DNA of 64,000 bases from Flammeovirgaceae bacterium UBA6059. GTDB taxonomy: Bacteria > Bacteroidota > Bacteroidia > Cytophagales > Cyclobacteriaceae. Made by a program: the position numbers and the translations under genes. Shown here in pieces: positions 8,752-17,880 of this stretch; position 1 is the first letter of the stretch, and the number at the start of each line of letters is the position of its first letter. Under the pieces are notes generated by a model. It made no database searches. It worked only from the letters and a program-made list of their open reading frames with translations, and had not been told where the DNA came from. The DNA is taken from NCBI GenBank assembly GCA_002435755.1, contig DIYH01000031.1, positions 1-64,000 on the forward strand. Reading direction: 5' to 3'.

Positions 8752-9876
8752 ATGATATTATCCTTGAAATCAAATACTGCCATGCTACTTCTCAGTGGCA
8801 TCTTTCTTACCAGCTGTGGTGCATCAAGATCAAATGGAACTCAAAATGGACTGATTAACACGCCTAACATCTCGGAAGATCAAGCCGAACTGATATTTGA
8901 ACACGCCAGTGCCTTTCCTTCTGAGACAGAACTAGCCATAGGAATCATTAAAAAAGGAGCAATACAGTATGTTGGGGTCAGGAGAACGAGAGATTCACTT
9001 ATGCAAGTTGAAAACAGTAGAAAAGTGTTTGAGATCGGATCTATCACGAAGGTTTTTACTGCTACGTTGCTCTCATGCTTCGTTGAGCAAGGTGAGATCG
9101 AATTAGATGAGCCCATTCAAGATCATATTGGTTTCAAAGTAAGAGATGGTCAAAGCATCACCTTTCAACAACTGGCTAATCACACTTCCGGTCTTCCGCG
9201 TCTTCCTCCCAATCTGAATCTGTCGTCGGCTAGCATGAGCAACCCTTACAAGTCATATAATGAAGACAAGCTGGAAGAGCTCTTTCGACAGGGCATAGCG
9301 TTAAAATCAGAACCAGGCACGGCACATGAGTATTCAAACTTTGGAGCAGGAATACTAGGCTTTGCACTCGAGCATCGCTCAAAAGGCTCTTATGAAGAAC
9401 TGCTACAGGCAAAAGTCTTTTCAAAATATGATATGATCCAGTCAACCACACTGCGAAACACTGTCGAAAATGATCTGGTATATGGGCTAGACGCTAATGG
9501 TGAAATCACTCTGAATTGGGATTTTGATTTGTTGGTAGGTGCTGGTGGAGTCTTGTCTTCAGTAGAAGACTTGGTAAAATTCTCTATGGCGCATTTTGGT
9601 CCTGAAAATGAAGAATTGACTCGAACGCGACAACCTACTTTTGTGGTAAATGATAAGACAAGCGTGGGCCTGGGATGGTTTATAATAGAAAGGGAAGGTA
9701 AACGCCTAACATGGCACAATGGTTGAACGGGTGGCTATCGCTCTTCTATGGCGCTAGACACACAAAATAAAAATGGAGTTATTGTTCTGTCGAATGTCTC
9801 TGCTTACCATAAAGCTTCTGAGAATATTGATGAGCTCTGTTTTGAGCTAATAGAAACGCTGGCATCAGCAATGTGA
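8752..9876 (+). pseudogene. Class C beta-lactamase-family serine hydrolase lipoprotein, in-frame TGA
   Basis: The frame begins with a lipoprotein signal (Cys22 in LTSC). It carries the serine hydrolase motifs SITK (S97-K100), the Tyr motif YSN, and the third motif WHNG. At 9724-9726 a TGA interrupts; reading on in the same frame gives TGGYRSS and 50 more codons to a TGA at 9874-9876. The family motif at this point is HNGGTGG, so the TGA stands where a Gly codon (GGA) is expected: a single G-to-T change. The truncated 324-aa product lacks the last strands of the domain and is probably inactive. It is the last gene of the amine oxidase operon (12 nt after the C45 gene). Sequence error is an alternative. 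Confidence 0.8.
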
Positions 9877-9911
9877 CTAGCTACACTTCCTAATCATCGT
9901 CTGCAGCACTT

Positions 9912-12467
9912 TTAGGCTTTTTGTTTATTATTCCAAGGAAGGTCGATATCTGTCTGGTCATGAGGGTTGTACTCAGGAAGTTTGACCTTATAGGGATCTA
10001 CTTTCCATATATCGTCACAGTATTGCGTAATAGTTCTGTCACTTGAGAACTTACCGGATCGGGCTGTATTCAGTATGGACATTTTCGTCCAAGAAAACTT
10101 ATCAGCATAAGCAACACTCACTCTATCTTGACAAGCGATGTAGGAGGCATAATCGGCAAGCACGAGATAGTCATCCATGTATTTCAGGGAATCCATAAGC
10201 TCTCTAAAGAGGCCAATATCCTTTCGTGAGAAGTATCCTGCCGAAAGCATGTCCAGCGCCTTCTTAAGCTCAGGATTGCCATTGTAGTAGTCCATCGGGT
10301 TGTATCCGTTTGACTTGATCTGCTCGACCTCTGCGGCTGCCAACCCAAAGAGGAAGAAGTTCTCTTCACCGACCTCTTCCCTTATTTCGATATTAGCCCC
10401 GTCCAATGTGCCTATGGTCAGTGCACCGTTCATTGTAAACTTCATGTTGCCAGTACCAGATGCTTCCTTGCCAGCCGTAGAGATCTGCTCTGATAGGTCG
10501 GCTGCCGGGTACACCCGCTGACTGTTAGTCACATTGAAATCGGGTAAAAAGACCACCTTCAGCTTGTCACCAACATCAGGGTCATTGTTCACTATATCTC
10601 CTACGGCGGTGATGAGCTTGATGATCATTTTGGCCATATGATAGCCCGGCGCAGCTTTACCTCCGAAGAAGAACGTTCGAGGTACCATGTTGATATCAGG
10701 GTTAGCCTTAATTCGATTGTAGAGGGTGATAATATGAAGCACGTTCAGATACTGACGCTTATATTCATGGATGCGCTTGACCTGTACATCAAACATTGAA
10801 TCGACGTTGACATCCACATGTAGTTTATCTTTCGCGTACTTAGCCAGATCTTTTTTTACCGACCTGCTACAGCTATTCCATGCTAGTTGGAAGTTAGGGT
10901 CTTCCGCATACTGCTCAAGTGCTTTCAGCTTGGTAAGGTCTGTAATCCAACCATCTCCGATTTTCTCTGTGATCAGGGCGGTCAGTTTTCGATTGTTGAG
11001 CACCACCCATCTGCGAGGTGTCACACCATTGGTTTTGTTCCTGAATTTCTCAGGCCACATTTCATAGAAATCCCGGAGTACCGCTGAAGTCAGTAGCTCA
11101 GTGTGCAACTCAGCAACGCCATTGATAGCGTAGCTACCTACAGCCGCCAGGTGAGCCATTCGCACGTATCTTTCTCCGCTCTCATCGATGATCGACATCC
11201 TGCCTACACGATCCTGATCATCAGGAAAGGCAGCCTTTACTTCTTCTAAAAAATGATGATTGATTTCCAGGATGATCTCCAAATGACGAGGAAGCAGTCG
11301 GCCTAGTAAATCAATGGGCCATTTTTCCAGTGCCTCTGGCAGAAGTGTGTGATTAGTATAAGCAAATGTATTTTTGGTCACATGCCACGCTCTATCCCAC
11401 GACTCATCGTAGATATCCACCAGCAGACGCATCATCTCCGCTACCGCAATCGAGGGATGCGTGTCATTCAGCTGTAGAGACATTTTCTCGTGGAAGTTGC
11501 CTACAGGATGCTTGCGCTTTTTCGTATGATACCTCAATACATCTTGCAGTGTCGCAGATACAAAGAAGTACTGCTGTTTTAAGCGAAGTTCTTGTCCACT
11601 CGCCTGAGCATCATTAGGGTAGAGGACCTTGGTGATATTCTCAGAGCGCACCTTGTCGTTGACAGCTCCATAGTAGTCACCTCTATTGAACCTTTGGAAG
11701 TCAAAAGAGTCTGCTGCCTCGGCCTTCCAAAGTCTCAGGACTACCGCATGATCAGAGCGATAGCCCAAGATGGGTGTATCGTAAGGTACGGCCATTACCG
11801 CCTCATCAGGTAGCCATAGTACACGGTACTTGCCATCAGGATCATAGTAGACCTCCGATTTGCCACCAAACCCTACGTCTACGCCAGCTTCTATTCTGGG
11901 TATCTCCCATGGGTTACCGTATTTGAGCCAGCGATCGGTGATCTCCACCTGCCACCCATCCTTGATCTCCTGATCAAAAATTCCAAACTCGTACCTGATG
12001 CCATACCCGACGGCCGGTACATTGAGGGTAGCCATAGAGTCAAGAAAGCAAGCTGCCAACCTGCCTAGGCCTCCATTGCCCAACCCTGGTTCTTCCTCTT
12101 GATGTAGGATCTCTTTGAGGTCCAGGCCAAACTCTGACATGGCTCGTTCGACTTTTTCATACAGCCCGAGGTTGATGAGGTTGTTGCCCAGGTGCGGGCC
12201 CGGCAGGAATTCGGCCGATAAGTATCCAACTGTCCTGACGTCCTTTTGCAAATGGATGCTGTTAGCATGAAGCCACCGGTGGATAGTCCTATCGCGAATG
12301 GTGTAAGCCAGCGCCAGATAGAGGTCATTCTTAGTGGCGTTGGTAGGGTACTTGCCCTGTACGTAGAAGAGATTATCCAGGAAGGCTCTTTTGAGTGTTT
12401 CGAGCTCCAATCCTGTGCGATCATCCTCAATTTTGATATGCTTTGCTAAGGTGGTCTTAGAGGACAT
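9912..12467 (-). CDS. glgP: Glycogen/starch/alpha-glucan phosphorylase
   Basis: 851 aa from the ATG at 12465-12467; the frame is open to a GTG at 12509. It phosphorolyses alpha-1,4-glucan ends to glucose-1-phosphate using PLP. The whole family pattern is present: YLSAEFLPG near the N-terminus, GLGNGGLGRLAACFLDS, NDTHPS, the RIHEYKRQYLN segment, and the PLP-lysine region EASGTGNMKF (Lys676) with NGALTIGTLDGAN. Length matches the family. It is transcribed divergently from the debranching enzyme across a 469-bp region, so the pair likely forms a glycogen mobilisation unit in the cytoplasm. Synthesis genes (glgA, glgB, glgC) are not in the window. Confidence 0.95.
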   Translation of the reverse strand: MSSKTTLAKHIKIEDDRTGLELETLKRAFLDNLFYVQGKYPTNATKNDLYLALAYTIRDRTIHRWLHANSIHLQKDVRTVGYLSAEFLPGPHLGNNLINLGLYEKVERAMSEFGLDLKEILHQEEEPGLGNGGLGRLAACFLDSMATLNVPAVGYGIRYEFGIFDQEIKDGWQVEITDRWLKYGNPWEIPRIEAGVDVGFGGKSEVYYDPDGKYRVLWLPDEAVMAVPYDTPILGYRSDHAVVLRLWKAEAADSFDFQRFNRGDYYGAVNDKVRSENITKVLYPNDAQASGQELRLKQQYFFVSATLQDVLRYHTKKRKHPVGNFHEKMSLQLNDTHPSIAVAEMMRLLVDIYDESWDRAWHVTKNTFAYTNHTLLPEALEKWPIDLLGRLLPRHLEIILEINHHFLEEVKAAFPDDQDRVGRMSIIDESGERYVRMAHLAAVGSYAINGVAELHTELLTSAVLRDFYEMWPEKFRNKTNGVTPRRWVVLNNRKLTALITEKIGDGWITDLTKLKALEQYAEDPNFQLAWNSCSRSVKKDLAKYAKDKLHVDVNVDSMFDVQVKRIHEYKRQYLNVLHIITLYNRIKANPDINMVPRTFFFGGKAAPGYHMAKMIIKLITAVGDIVNNDPDVGDKLKVVFLPDFNVTNSQRVYPAADLSEQISTAGKEASGTGNMKFTMNGALTIGTLDGANIEIREEVGEENFFLFGLAAAEVEQIKSNGYNPMDYYNGNPELKKALDMLSAGYFSRKDIGLFRELMDSLKYMDDYLVLADYASYIACQDRVSVAYADKFSWTKMSILNTARSGKFSSDRTITQYCDDIWKVDPYKVKLPEYNPHDQTDIDLPWNNKQKA

Positions 12468-12936
12468 GGCGGTCTGTTTTTGGGTCAATTGAATATACTC
12501 AAAACCCACACTAAAGTTAAGTCCTGGCCTTGTGCGTAACCTACAGGGAATGGGCTAACAGAAGCATTAATTGTTTGCCTATTCGTATTGATCAAACCCC
12601 TCTTAATCCAGCTAAATTGGCTATTAACTCATCCTAAAGCATATTTTCATCAAGTTTGTACGCTCATGAGCACTTAAACTTTTTTTAGCGCTACCACAAT
12701 GGTTGTGGTAACTGACTGATAACTTTCATATCGGAATCCTGACAATAGTCTCCCCGTTTGGGGCTGCTTTTGGGTAATATGCTTTAATATTTCAATGCCA
12801 TTAAGGCATCAACTTTGATGAATTTAGTTTTACAACTCTCGTTTTTATCCATCTAATCGTCTTAGTTATCCGATTGAGTCAGTCGAAATCAATATCACAG
12901 TCCTTAGTAAATGGCGTTGAGTCAGAACTGAAGATC
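12468..12936. promoter_or_regulatory. Divergent intergenic region between glgP and the GH13 gene, with an inverted repeat
   Basis: The region must hold both promoters. A perfect 8-bp inverted repeat TACCACAA-TGG-TTGTGGTA lies at 12692-12710 near the centre, preceded by a T7 run. It could be an operator or a transcript hairpin. A second small hairpin CCCC-GTTT-GGGG lies near 12755. No Bacteroidota TTTG / TAnnTTTG promoter pair with good spacing was certain. Confidence 0.35.
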
Positions 12937-15543
12937 ATGTCGCGTCAGGGATATATCCATCAAAACGAAACCACTACCTTCATCTTTGACGAAGACATCT
13001 ACCAGATGAAGGAGCCCAGACGGGTATTGGTTACAGGTTCGTTTAGAGACTGGAGTGTGGATATGGATGATTCGGAATGGAACCTTGTCAAGACCTCTAA
13101 GAAATTATGGACGCTCAACATTCGCAACCCTGAGTTTTCGGTCATACCTCCCAACAGTGAGTTCAAGTTTTTGATCAACGAAGGGCACTGGATCTATCCT
13201 CCGCATGATGCAGCTAATCAACGTCATAGCAACCTTGTCTTCCAGATGGAGCATAAGGAGCGCTATCTCAAAGCAGAATTGAAATCCGATAGAAGTATCT
13301 GGATGAAGCATCGAGGCTTTCCCCGACCCCTAAGCCCAGATGCCTACCGTCTCTTGCGGGCTAATGGTGCAGAGGTCCCCATTAAGGCAATCATACCCAA
13401 TACAGCTACTGAGGCATTGATCTACCCCGGTGAGGACATTGATATCCGTCGGGTCCATTACCTTGAGATACCACGTTATCAACAAAGAATCGTCTGTTCT
13501 TACGATGGCTGGTTTCGCGAGCTTTATTCTGATAAGGAACTAGGCGCTAACATATCAGCTGATGGCAAGTCAACCACGTTTCGAGTGTTCGCACCCAGAG
13601 CGGATCGTGTGGTGCTCTACTTATATCATGCTCCCGAAGAGGAAGCTGCCTTCAGCCAGGAGAACTTGATAATGGATGAACAGGGAGTGTGGGAATTGAC
13701 GGTCGATCGCAACCTGTATGGGGTCTACTACGACCTGACCGTGCATGGACCTGATGAACCGGGTAATCACTTCTTTGAGTCTGTACCTGCACATATCTCT
13801 GACCCCTATACACGAGTGAGCCTGGATACCTGGGGCAAGTGCAGGGTATGGAATCGTACAGTACCCGCCAGGCCATTAGCAGGAGGTATCCCAAAAATGG
13901 AAAATAGCATCGCCTATGAAGTGCACGTGCAAGACTTTACGGACCTGTTACCGGTAGGTGATGACCTCAAGGGGACTATACCCGCTATGCACATTTCTGG
14001 CTTGACCAACTCATCAGGAGCGAAAGTCGGGTTTGATTATCTGGTCGATCTGGGTATCAATGTGCTACACCTCATGCCAATCCAGGAGTACCTGCATTAT
14101 CCGGACAAAGAGTGGGCGGAGGCTTTTTCTAAGGATGATTTCATGCAGGAGATGGGCGTTGACCAGGAGAACTATCAATGGGGCTACAGAACGTCGCATT
14201 GTTTTGCGGTAGAGTCACGATATGCGCGCAAGGGTAGTGAACCAGGAGAGCAACGCGAGCAGTTTCGGGATATGGTACAGGCTTTTCACGACAAGGGGAT
14301 TGCGGTGATCATCGATATTGTACCCAATCACAGCGCTGAGAACATGGAAGGTCAGGACCACTTCTTCACCTTTAACGTGCTGGATAAGATCTACTATTAC
14401 CGGACCAAAAACCTCGAGCATATCGGGGAGTATGGCAATGAGATCAAAACCGAAAACCGGCCGATGGTACAGCGTTGGCTCATCGATCAATGCAAGCATT
14501 TCATTGAGGAGTTCGGTATTGATGGGTTCAGGATCGACTTGGCAGGCCAGATCGACGAGCAGACGCTGATCGCGCTCAAGCATGCCATAGGATCGGATAA
14601 GATCCTTTATGGAGAGCCGTGGATTGGCTCGCGGGATATGGAGTTTGAGTCCAATCCTGACTGGGACTGGTACAAGTCCGATGCGCCGATCACTTTTTTC
14701 CAGGATGATGCGAGGAACAGCTTCAAAGGCCCGGCCAAAGACCCTGAGGATAAAAAGCGAGACCGAGGTTATGCAGGTGGCAACATCGATCTCAGAGACA
14801 TGGTACAGCTCGCGCTAGCGTGCAAATTTGCTGAAGAGAAGACACCCCTCAGCGGTATCAACTATCTCGATATCCATGACAACTGGACATTGGCAGATCA
14901 GTTTGCCATTCACGACTGGGATGGACGATTTGGTGTAGAGGAGGATCGGGTGAAGATAGCGGCAGTACTACTGTATACCTCTCAAGGTCCTATCGTGACA
15001 CACGGAGGTACAGAGATGCTGCGCAGCAAGGGAGCAGGTCGACTGGCTGATGTGGTCAAAGAAACCAAGAGTGGTGTGAAACTCTTCTTTCATGGTAAGC
15101 GCGACACCTACAACCTACGCAAAGCGAATCAGTTTCACTGGGAAAACGCGGGCAAGACCAAAGCAGATGAGGATAGCTACTGTGACTATAAGGGCATGTA
15201 CCAGTTTTGGCGTGGAATGAATCACTTCAGGCTGAGTGAGCATGGAGCGGTCTTTAGAAACTACCTGCCGGTATCGAATGAGTATTACCAATGGATTACA
15301 CCATATAACAAAGGGCTACTCGGCTACATCGTCAACCACCAGGTGATTGTCGCAATGAACGCAGGTGACTATGGAGACGTGCTCCCTTTAACGATATCCG
15401 AGGGGGAGTGGAAGTGTATTGCCAACAACTTCCTCGTAGACCATCAGTTGGGTGTTCCCGATGAGCATCATCACTTGGAAGCCCACAATAACTATGAAAT
15501 CGCCTTGGGTGAAGCTGAATTTAAGATCTGGGTGAAGGTGTAG
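12937..15543 (+). CDS. GH13 pullulanase-type glycogen debranching enzyme
   Basis: 868 aa from the ATG at 12937; the frame is open to a TTG at 12874. Residues ~15-110 resemble a glycogen-binding E-set domain (VLVTGSFRDWS, as in AMPK-beta/CBM48), and a second CBM48-like domain precedes the barrel (TTFRVFAPRADRVVLYLYHA). The GH13 regions are complete: DIVPNH (D460), GFRIDLAG with nucleophile Asp534, LYGEPW with acid/base Glu560, and IHDN with Asp648. The NYQWGY motif is typical of type I pullulanases and related alpha-1,6 debranching enzymes. There is no signal peptide, so it likely acts on intracellular glycogen with the divergent phosphorylase. Two N-terminal carbohydrate-binding-like domains make it longer than typical cytoplasmic type I pullulanases. 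Confidence 0.85.
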   Translation: MSRQGYIHQNETTTFIFDEDIYQMKEPRRVLVTGSFRDWSVDMDDSEWNLVKTSKKLWTLNIRNPEFSVIPPNSEFKFLINEGHWIYPPHDAANQRHSNLVFQMEHKERYLKAELKSDRSIWMKHRGFPRPLSPDAYRLLRANGAEVPIKAIIPNTATEALIYPGEDIDIRRVHYLEIPRYQQRIVCSYDGWFRELYSDKELGANISADGKSTTFRVFAPRADRVVLYLYHAPEEEAAFSQENLIMDEQGVWELTVDRNLYGVYYDLTVHGPDEPGNHFFESVPAHISDPYTRVSLDTWGKCRVWNRTVPARPLAGGIPKMENSIAYEVHVQDFTDLLPVGDDLKGTIPAMHISGLTNSSGAKVGFDYLVDLGINVLHLMPIQEYLHYPDKEWAEAFSKDDFMQEMGVDQENYQWGYRTSHCFAVESRYARKGSEPGEQREQFRDMVQAFHDKGIAVIIDIVPNHSAENMEGQDHFFTFNVLDKIYYYRTKNLEHIGEYGNEIKTENRPMVQRWLIDQCKHFIEEFGIDGFRIDLAGQIDEQTLIALKHAIGSDKILYGEPWIGSRDMEFESNPDWDWYKSDAPITFFQDDARNSFKGPAKDPEDKKRDRGYAGGNIDLRDMVQLALACKFAEEKTPLSGINYLDIHDNWTLADQFAIHDWDGRFGVEEDRVKIAAVLLYTSQGPIVTHGGTEMLRSKGAGRLADVVKETKSGVKLFFHGKRDTYNLRKANQFHWENAGKTKADEDSYCDYKGMYQFWRGMNHFRLSEHGAVFRNYLPVSNEYYQWITPYNKGLLGYIVNHQVIVAMNAGDYGDVLPLTISEGEWKCIANNFLVDHQLGVPDEHHHLEAHNNYEIALGEAEFKIWVKV

Positions 15544-15648
15544 TGCTCATTGTTGGCACTATCGTGAATGGATAACTAACTCAAGTTAAATCAAGATGGG
15601 CCATGAGCTGCCAGATATATTTGAAATGCGATTTCTGTCTAGCTTCGC

Positions 15649-16692
15649 ATGACGAAATTATTGAATAAGGTCATGGAAAGAGACATGAGAACCTCTCCAG
15701 AACAAATGCGGGAGGTGCTTCACCAATTGTTTGTCAAATACCAATTCACCGATGAAAAGGCCAAACTGCTGGCAGATACCTTTACTGAAAGTAGCTTAGT
15801 GGGTGTCAACTCTCATGGTATCAATCGAGTACCGGTATTCATCGGGCATATCGAAAACAAACTGGTAAATCTTGACGCTGAAGCTCAAAAAACAGAAGAC
15901 TTTGGTAGCATCGAACGATGGGATGGACATTTTGGTCCGGGTATTGTTAATGCAACAAAGTGTACGGAAAGGGCTATAGCACTAGCTAAACAGTACGGTT
16001 TAGGCCTGGTGGCCTTACGCCATACCAACCATTGGATGCGAGGGGGATCCTATGGCAAGCAAGCAGCAGAGGCCAACTGCATCTCGATCATGTTTACCAA
16101 TACCCAACCCAATATGCCTCCCTGGGGAGGGAAGGACAGCCGGATCGGTAATAACCCGCTGATAATATCTATACCGAGAGAAGGGGGGCATATCGTACTT
16201 GATATGGCGATATCACAGTATTCATTTGGTAAGATCAATGACTATAAACTGAGAGGCGAGAAGCTACCGTACTTTGGTGGTTGGGATGACGACAATGAAC
16301 TCTCAACTGATCCTGAAAAGATCCTGTCAAAGGAGCGTGGCTTGCCTATAGGATATTGGAAAGGTTCCGCGCTATCTATGGTGCTGGATATGCTCGCTAC
16401 CTTGTTATCAGCAGGCAACTCCACCTATAGAATAGGTCAAAAAGAGCTTGAGACAGGGATTTCCCAAGTGTATCTATGCATCTACCCCGAAGTATTCGGT
16501 GATAAGGACCTACAGCAGAGACTCATAAATGAAATCATCGATTACACTCACGACGTAGAACCCAACCATCCTGGTGATAAGACCTACTATCCAGGGGAGC
16601 GGAGCTTGCTGACAAAGGCCAGGAATTTGAAAGAAGGAATTACCGTAGATAGGAGGGTCTGGGAACAGGTCGTAGCATTGTCTGAGAAGTAA
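15649..16692 (+). CDS. Malate/L-lactate dehydrogenase-family oxidoreductase, YiaK-like
   Basis: 347 aa. It follows the LDH2/MDH2 family pattern: SHGINRVPVFI near residue 50, GLGLVALRHTNHWMRGGSYG, NTQPNMPPWGGKDSRIGNNP, and the late block PIGYWKGSALSMVLDMLATLLS. These segments match what I know of E. coli YiaK (2,3-diketo-L-gulonate reductase) better than malate or ureidoglycolate dehydrogenases. It would be an NAD(P)H-dependent cytoplasmic reductase of a 2-oxo sugar acid. ATGs at 15673 and 15685 are alternative starts. No sugar-acid pathway neighbours are present, so the substrate is uncertain. Confidence 0.8.
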   Translation: MTKLLNKVMERDMRTSPEQMREVLHQLFVKYQFTDEKAKLLADTFTESSLVGVNSHGINRVPVFIGHIENKLVNLDAEAQKTEDFGSIERWDGHFGPGIVNATKCTERAIALAKQYGLGLVALRHTNHWMRGGSYGKQAAEANCISIMFTNTQPNMPPWGGKDSRIGNNPLIISIPREGGHIVLDMAISQYSFGKINDYKLRGEKLPYFGGWDDDNELSTDPEKILSKERGLPIGYWKGSALSMVLDMLATLLSAGNSTYRIGQKELETGISQVYLCIYPEVFGDKDLQQRLINEIIDYTHDVEPNHPGDKTYYPGERSLLTKARNLKEGITVDRRVWEQVVALSEK

Positions 16693-16870
16693 TAAACCCA
16701 TGCATAGTGTTCAGGTTAACACCTCACTAGCGAGTATGTTTCATACAAAATGGGATGTCAATTATTAATGATAGTTTTAGGTAGAGGTTTGAGTATGACC
16801 TTAAAATTGGAAGTATTCCGATGCTCACGAAATCAGAACTAAGTGTTGTAATGTGATTGGAGCTTACCTT

Positions 16871-17446
16871 ATGAAAAACAACTTTATATTAATCACCTGT
16901 ATATTCTTCCTAGCTGCATGCACCAGCAAAGGAATATCTTCTGCTGAGACTGTCAAGCAATACTACACCGCTTTTGACGCTGCTGACTTTGCGCGGATGT
17001 TACCGCTGGTGAGCGACAGTCTCACCATAGCTGAAGGAGACTATGCGACGACCTATTCTCACGATAGTTTCTATGAGCAGTTTAAGTGGGACTCCATCTT
17101 CCAACCTTCATATGAACTGATCGATATAGCAGAAGAGGAGGGTAGTATCATCGCTACAGTAGCTTCGTCTTCAGTGCGCTATGAATTTTTAAAAAATAAC
17201 CCACTTACGTGCCGATTCAGTATCACTTTTTCAGGTGCCAAAATCTCAAGGATTGATGTGCTTGATTGTCCTGATGCTGACTGGGGAGTCTGGGAAGCAG
17301 AGAGAGAACTCCTGGTCAGCTGGGTGAGTGAAAATCATCCCGAGCTTGATGGGTTCATTCATGACTTGTCGATGCAAGGTGCTATCAATTACATGAAGGC
17401 AATTGAGTTGTATGAAAATAGGACAGGGGAGATGAGAAAGCCATGA
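16871..17446 (+). CDS. Lipoprotein of unknown function (NTF2-like N-terminal part)
   Basis: 191 aa from the ATG at 16871, chosen over an upstream GTG (16853) because it gives a canonical lipoprotein signal (MKNNFILITCIFFLAAC). After the lipid anchor, 'AETVKQYYTAFDAADFARMLPLVSDS' is the typical opening helix pair of SnoaL/NTF2-like domains. The following strands fit that fold to about residue 125. The C-terminal ~60 residues (WEAERELLVSWVSENHPELD...) are helical and unassigned. It is likely periplasmic. It stands alone, with 178 bp upstream and a gene-free stretch after it. Confidence 0.65.
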   Translation: MKNNFILITCIFFLAACTSKGISSAETVKQYYTAFDAADFARMLPLVSDSLTIAEGDYATTYSHDSFYEQFKWDSIFQPSYELIDIAEEEGSIIATVASSSVRYEFLKNNPLTCRFSITFSGAKISRIDVLDCPDADWGVWEAERELLVSWVSENHPELDGFIHDLSMQGAINYMKAIELYENRTGEMRKP

Positions 17447-17495
17447 ACTAAATAATGTTAGTGTTATGGTAAAAGATCGTCTTAACAACTGATAG

Positions 17496-17571
17496 TAAAG
17501 TTCAGGTTATAGAAAATAGCAGATTCTACATGCGATGGCGTGGTGTTGGTTATGATCTTGTTTTTCAGTGG
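17496..17571 (+). pseudogene. Decayed copy of the 5' end of a MacA/HlyD-type adaptor gene
   Basis: 17496-17529 matches 45681-45715 (upstream bases and first codons of the adaptor gene at 45694) at 29 of 35 aligned positions, including AGCAGATTCTAC. The similarity continues to 17571 (ATGATCTTG...TTTTTCAGTGG versus ATGATCTTA...TTTTTTAGTGG) with a 6-base gap. Here the start codon reads ATA instead of ATG and no open frame follows. This is therefore a fragment of a paralogous adaptor gene, not a functional gene. Confidence 0.7.
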
Positions 17572-17880
17572 TCTCGAAACACCTTGACAATATATCTTCC
17601 ACAAAGTCCTGTGATGTCTATTTTTTGTGTCTGATAAAGGTTTTTTGTGGAAAGATTATAAGCTGATTCTTTACAAAAGCGTTCCCGATAATTGATTATG
17701 GAGAGTATTAGGGTAGCCCAAGGTGTTGGGTTATCATTTGTGGGATGATTCCGCCATCCACAAAGTAAACGTCTCCAAGAAATCATCATAAGCAGTCTTC
17801 TTTCCCTCTAAGAATTACCTAACCAACATCTTTGATACTAGTTATATGAGTATCAGTAAGCTATAGACGTTACTTGAAGC
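17572..17880. other. 309-bp stretch without a recognisable gene
   Basis: It lies between the adaptor-gene remnant and the Crp/Fnr regulator. A 74-codon minus-strand frame (17565-17789) has no family features or signal and is not supported as a gene. The promoter of the regulator is presumably near 17830-17870; I see no clear operator. Confidence 0.3.

Noticed and set aside
12874..12936. TTG start for the debranching enzyme
   Set aside because: The 21 extra residues add no domain and the ATG at 12937 starts directly before the first E-set strand; kept as an alternative only.
17565..17789. Minus-strand 74-codon ORF as a gene
   Set aside because: No signal, motif or operon context, and it overlaps the adaptor-gene fossil.
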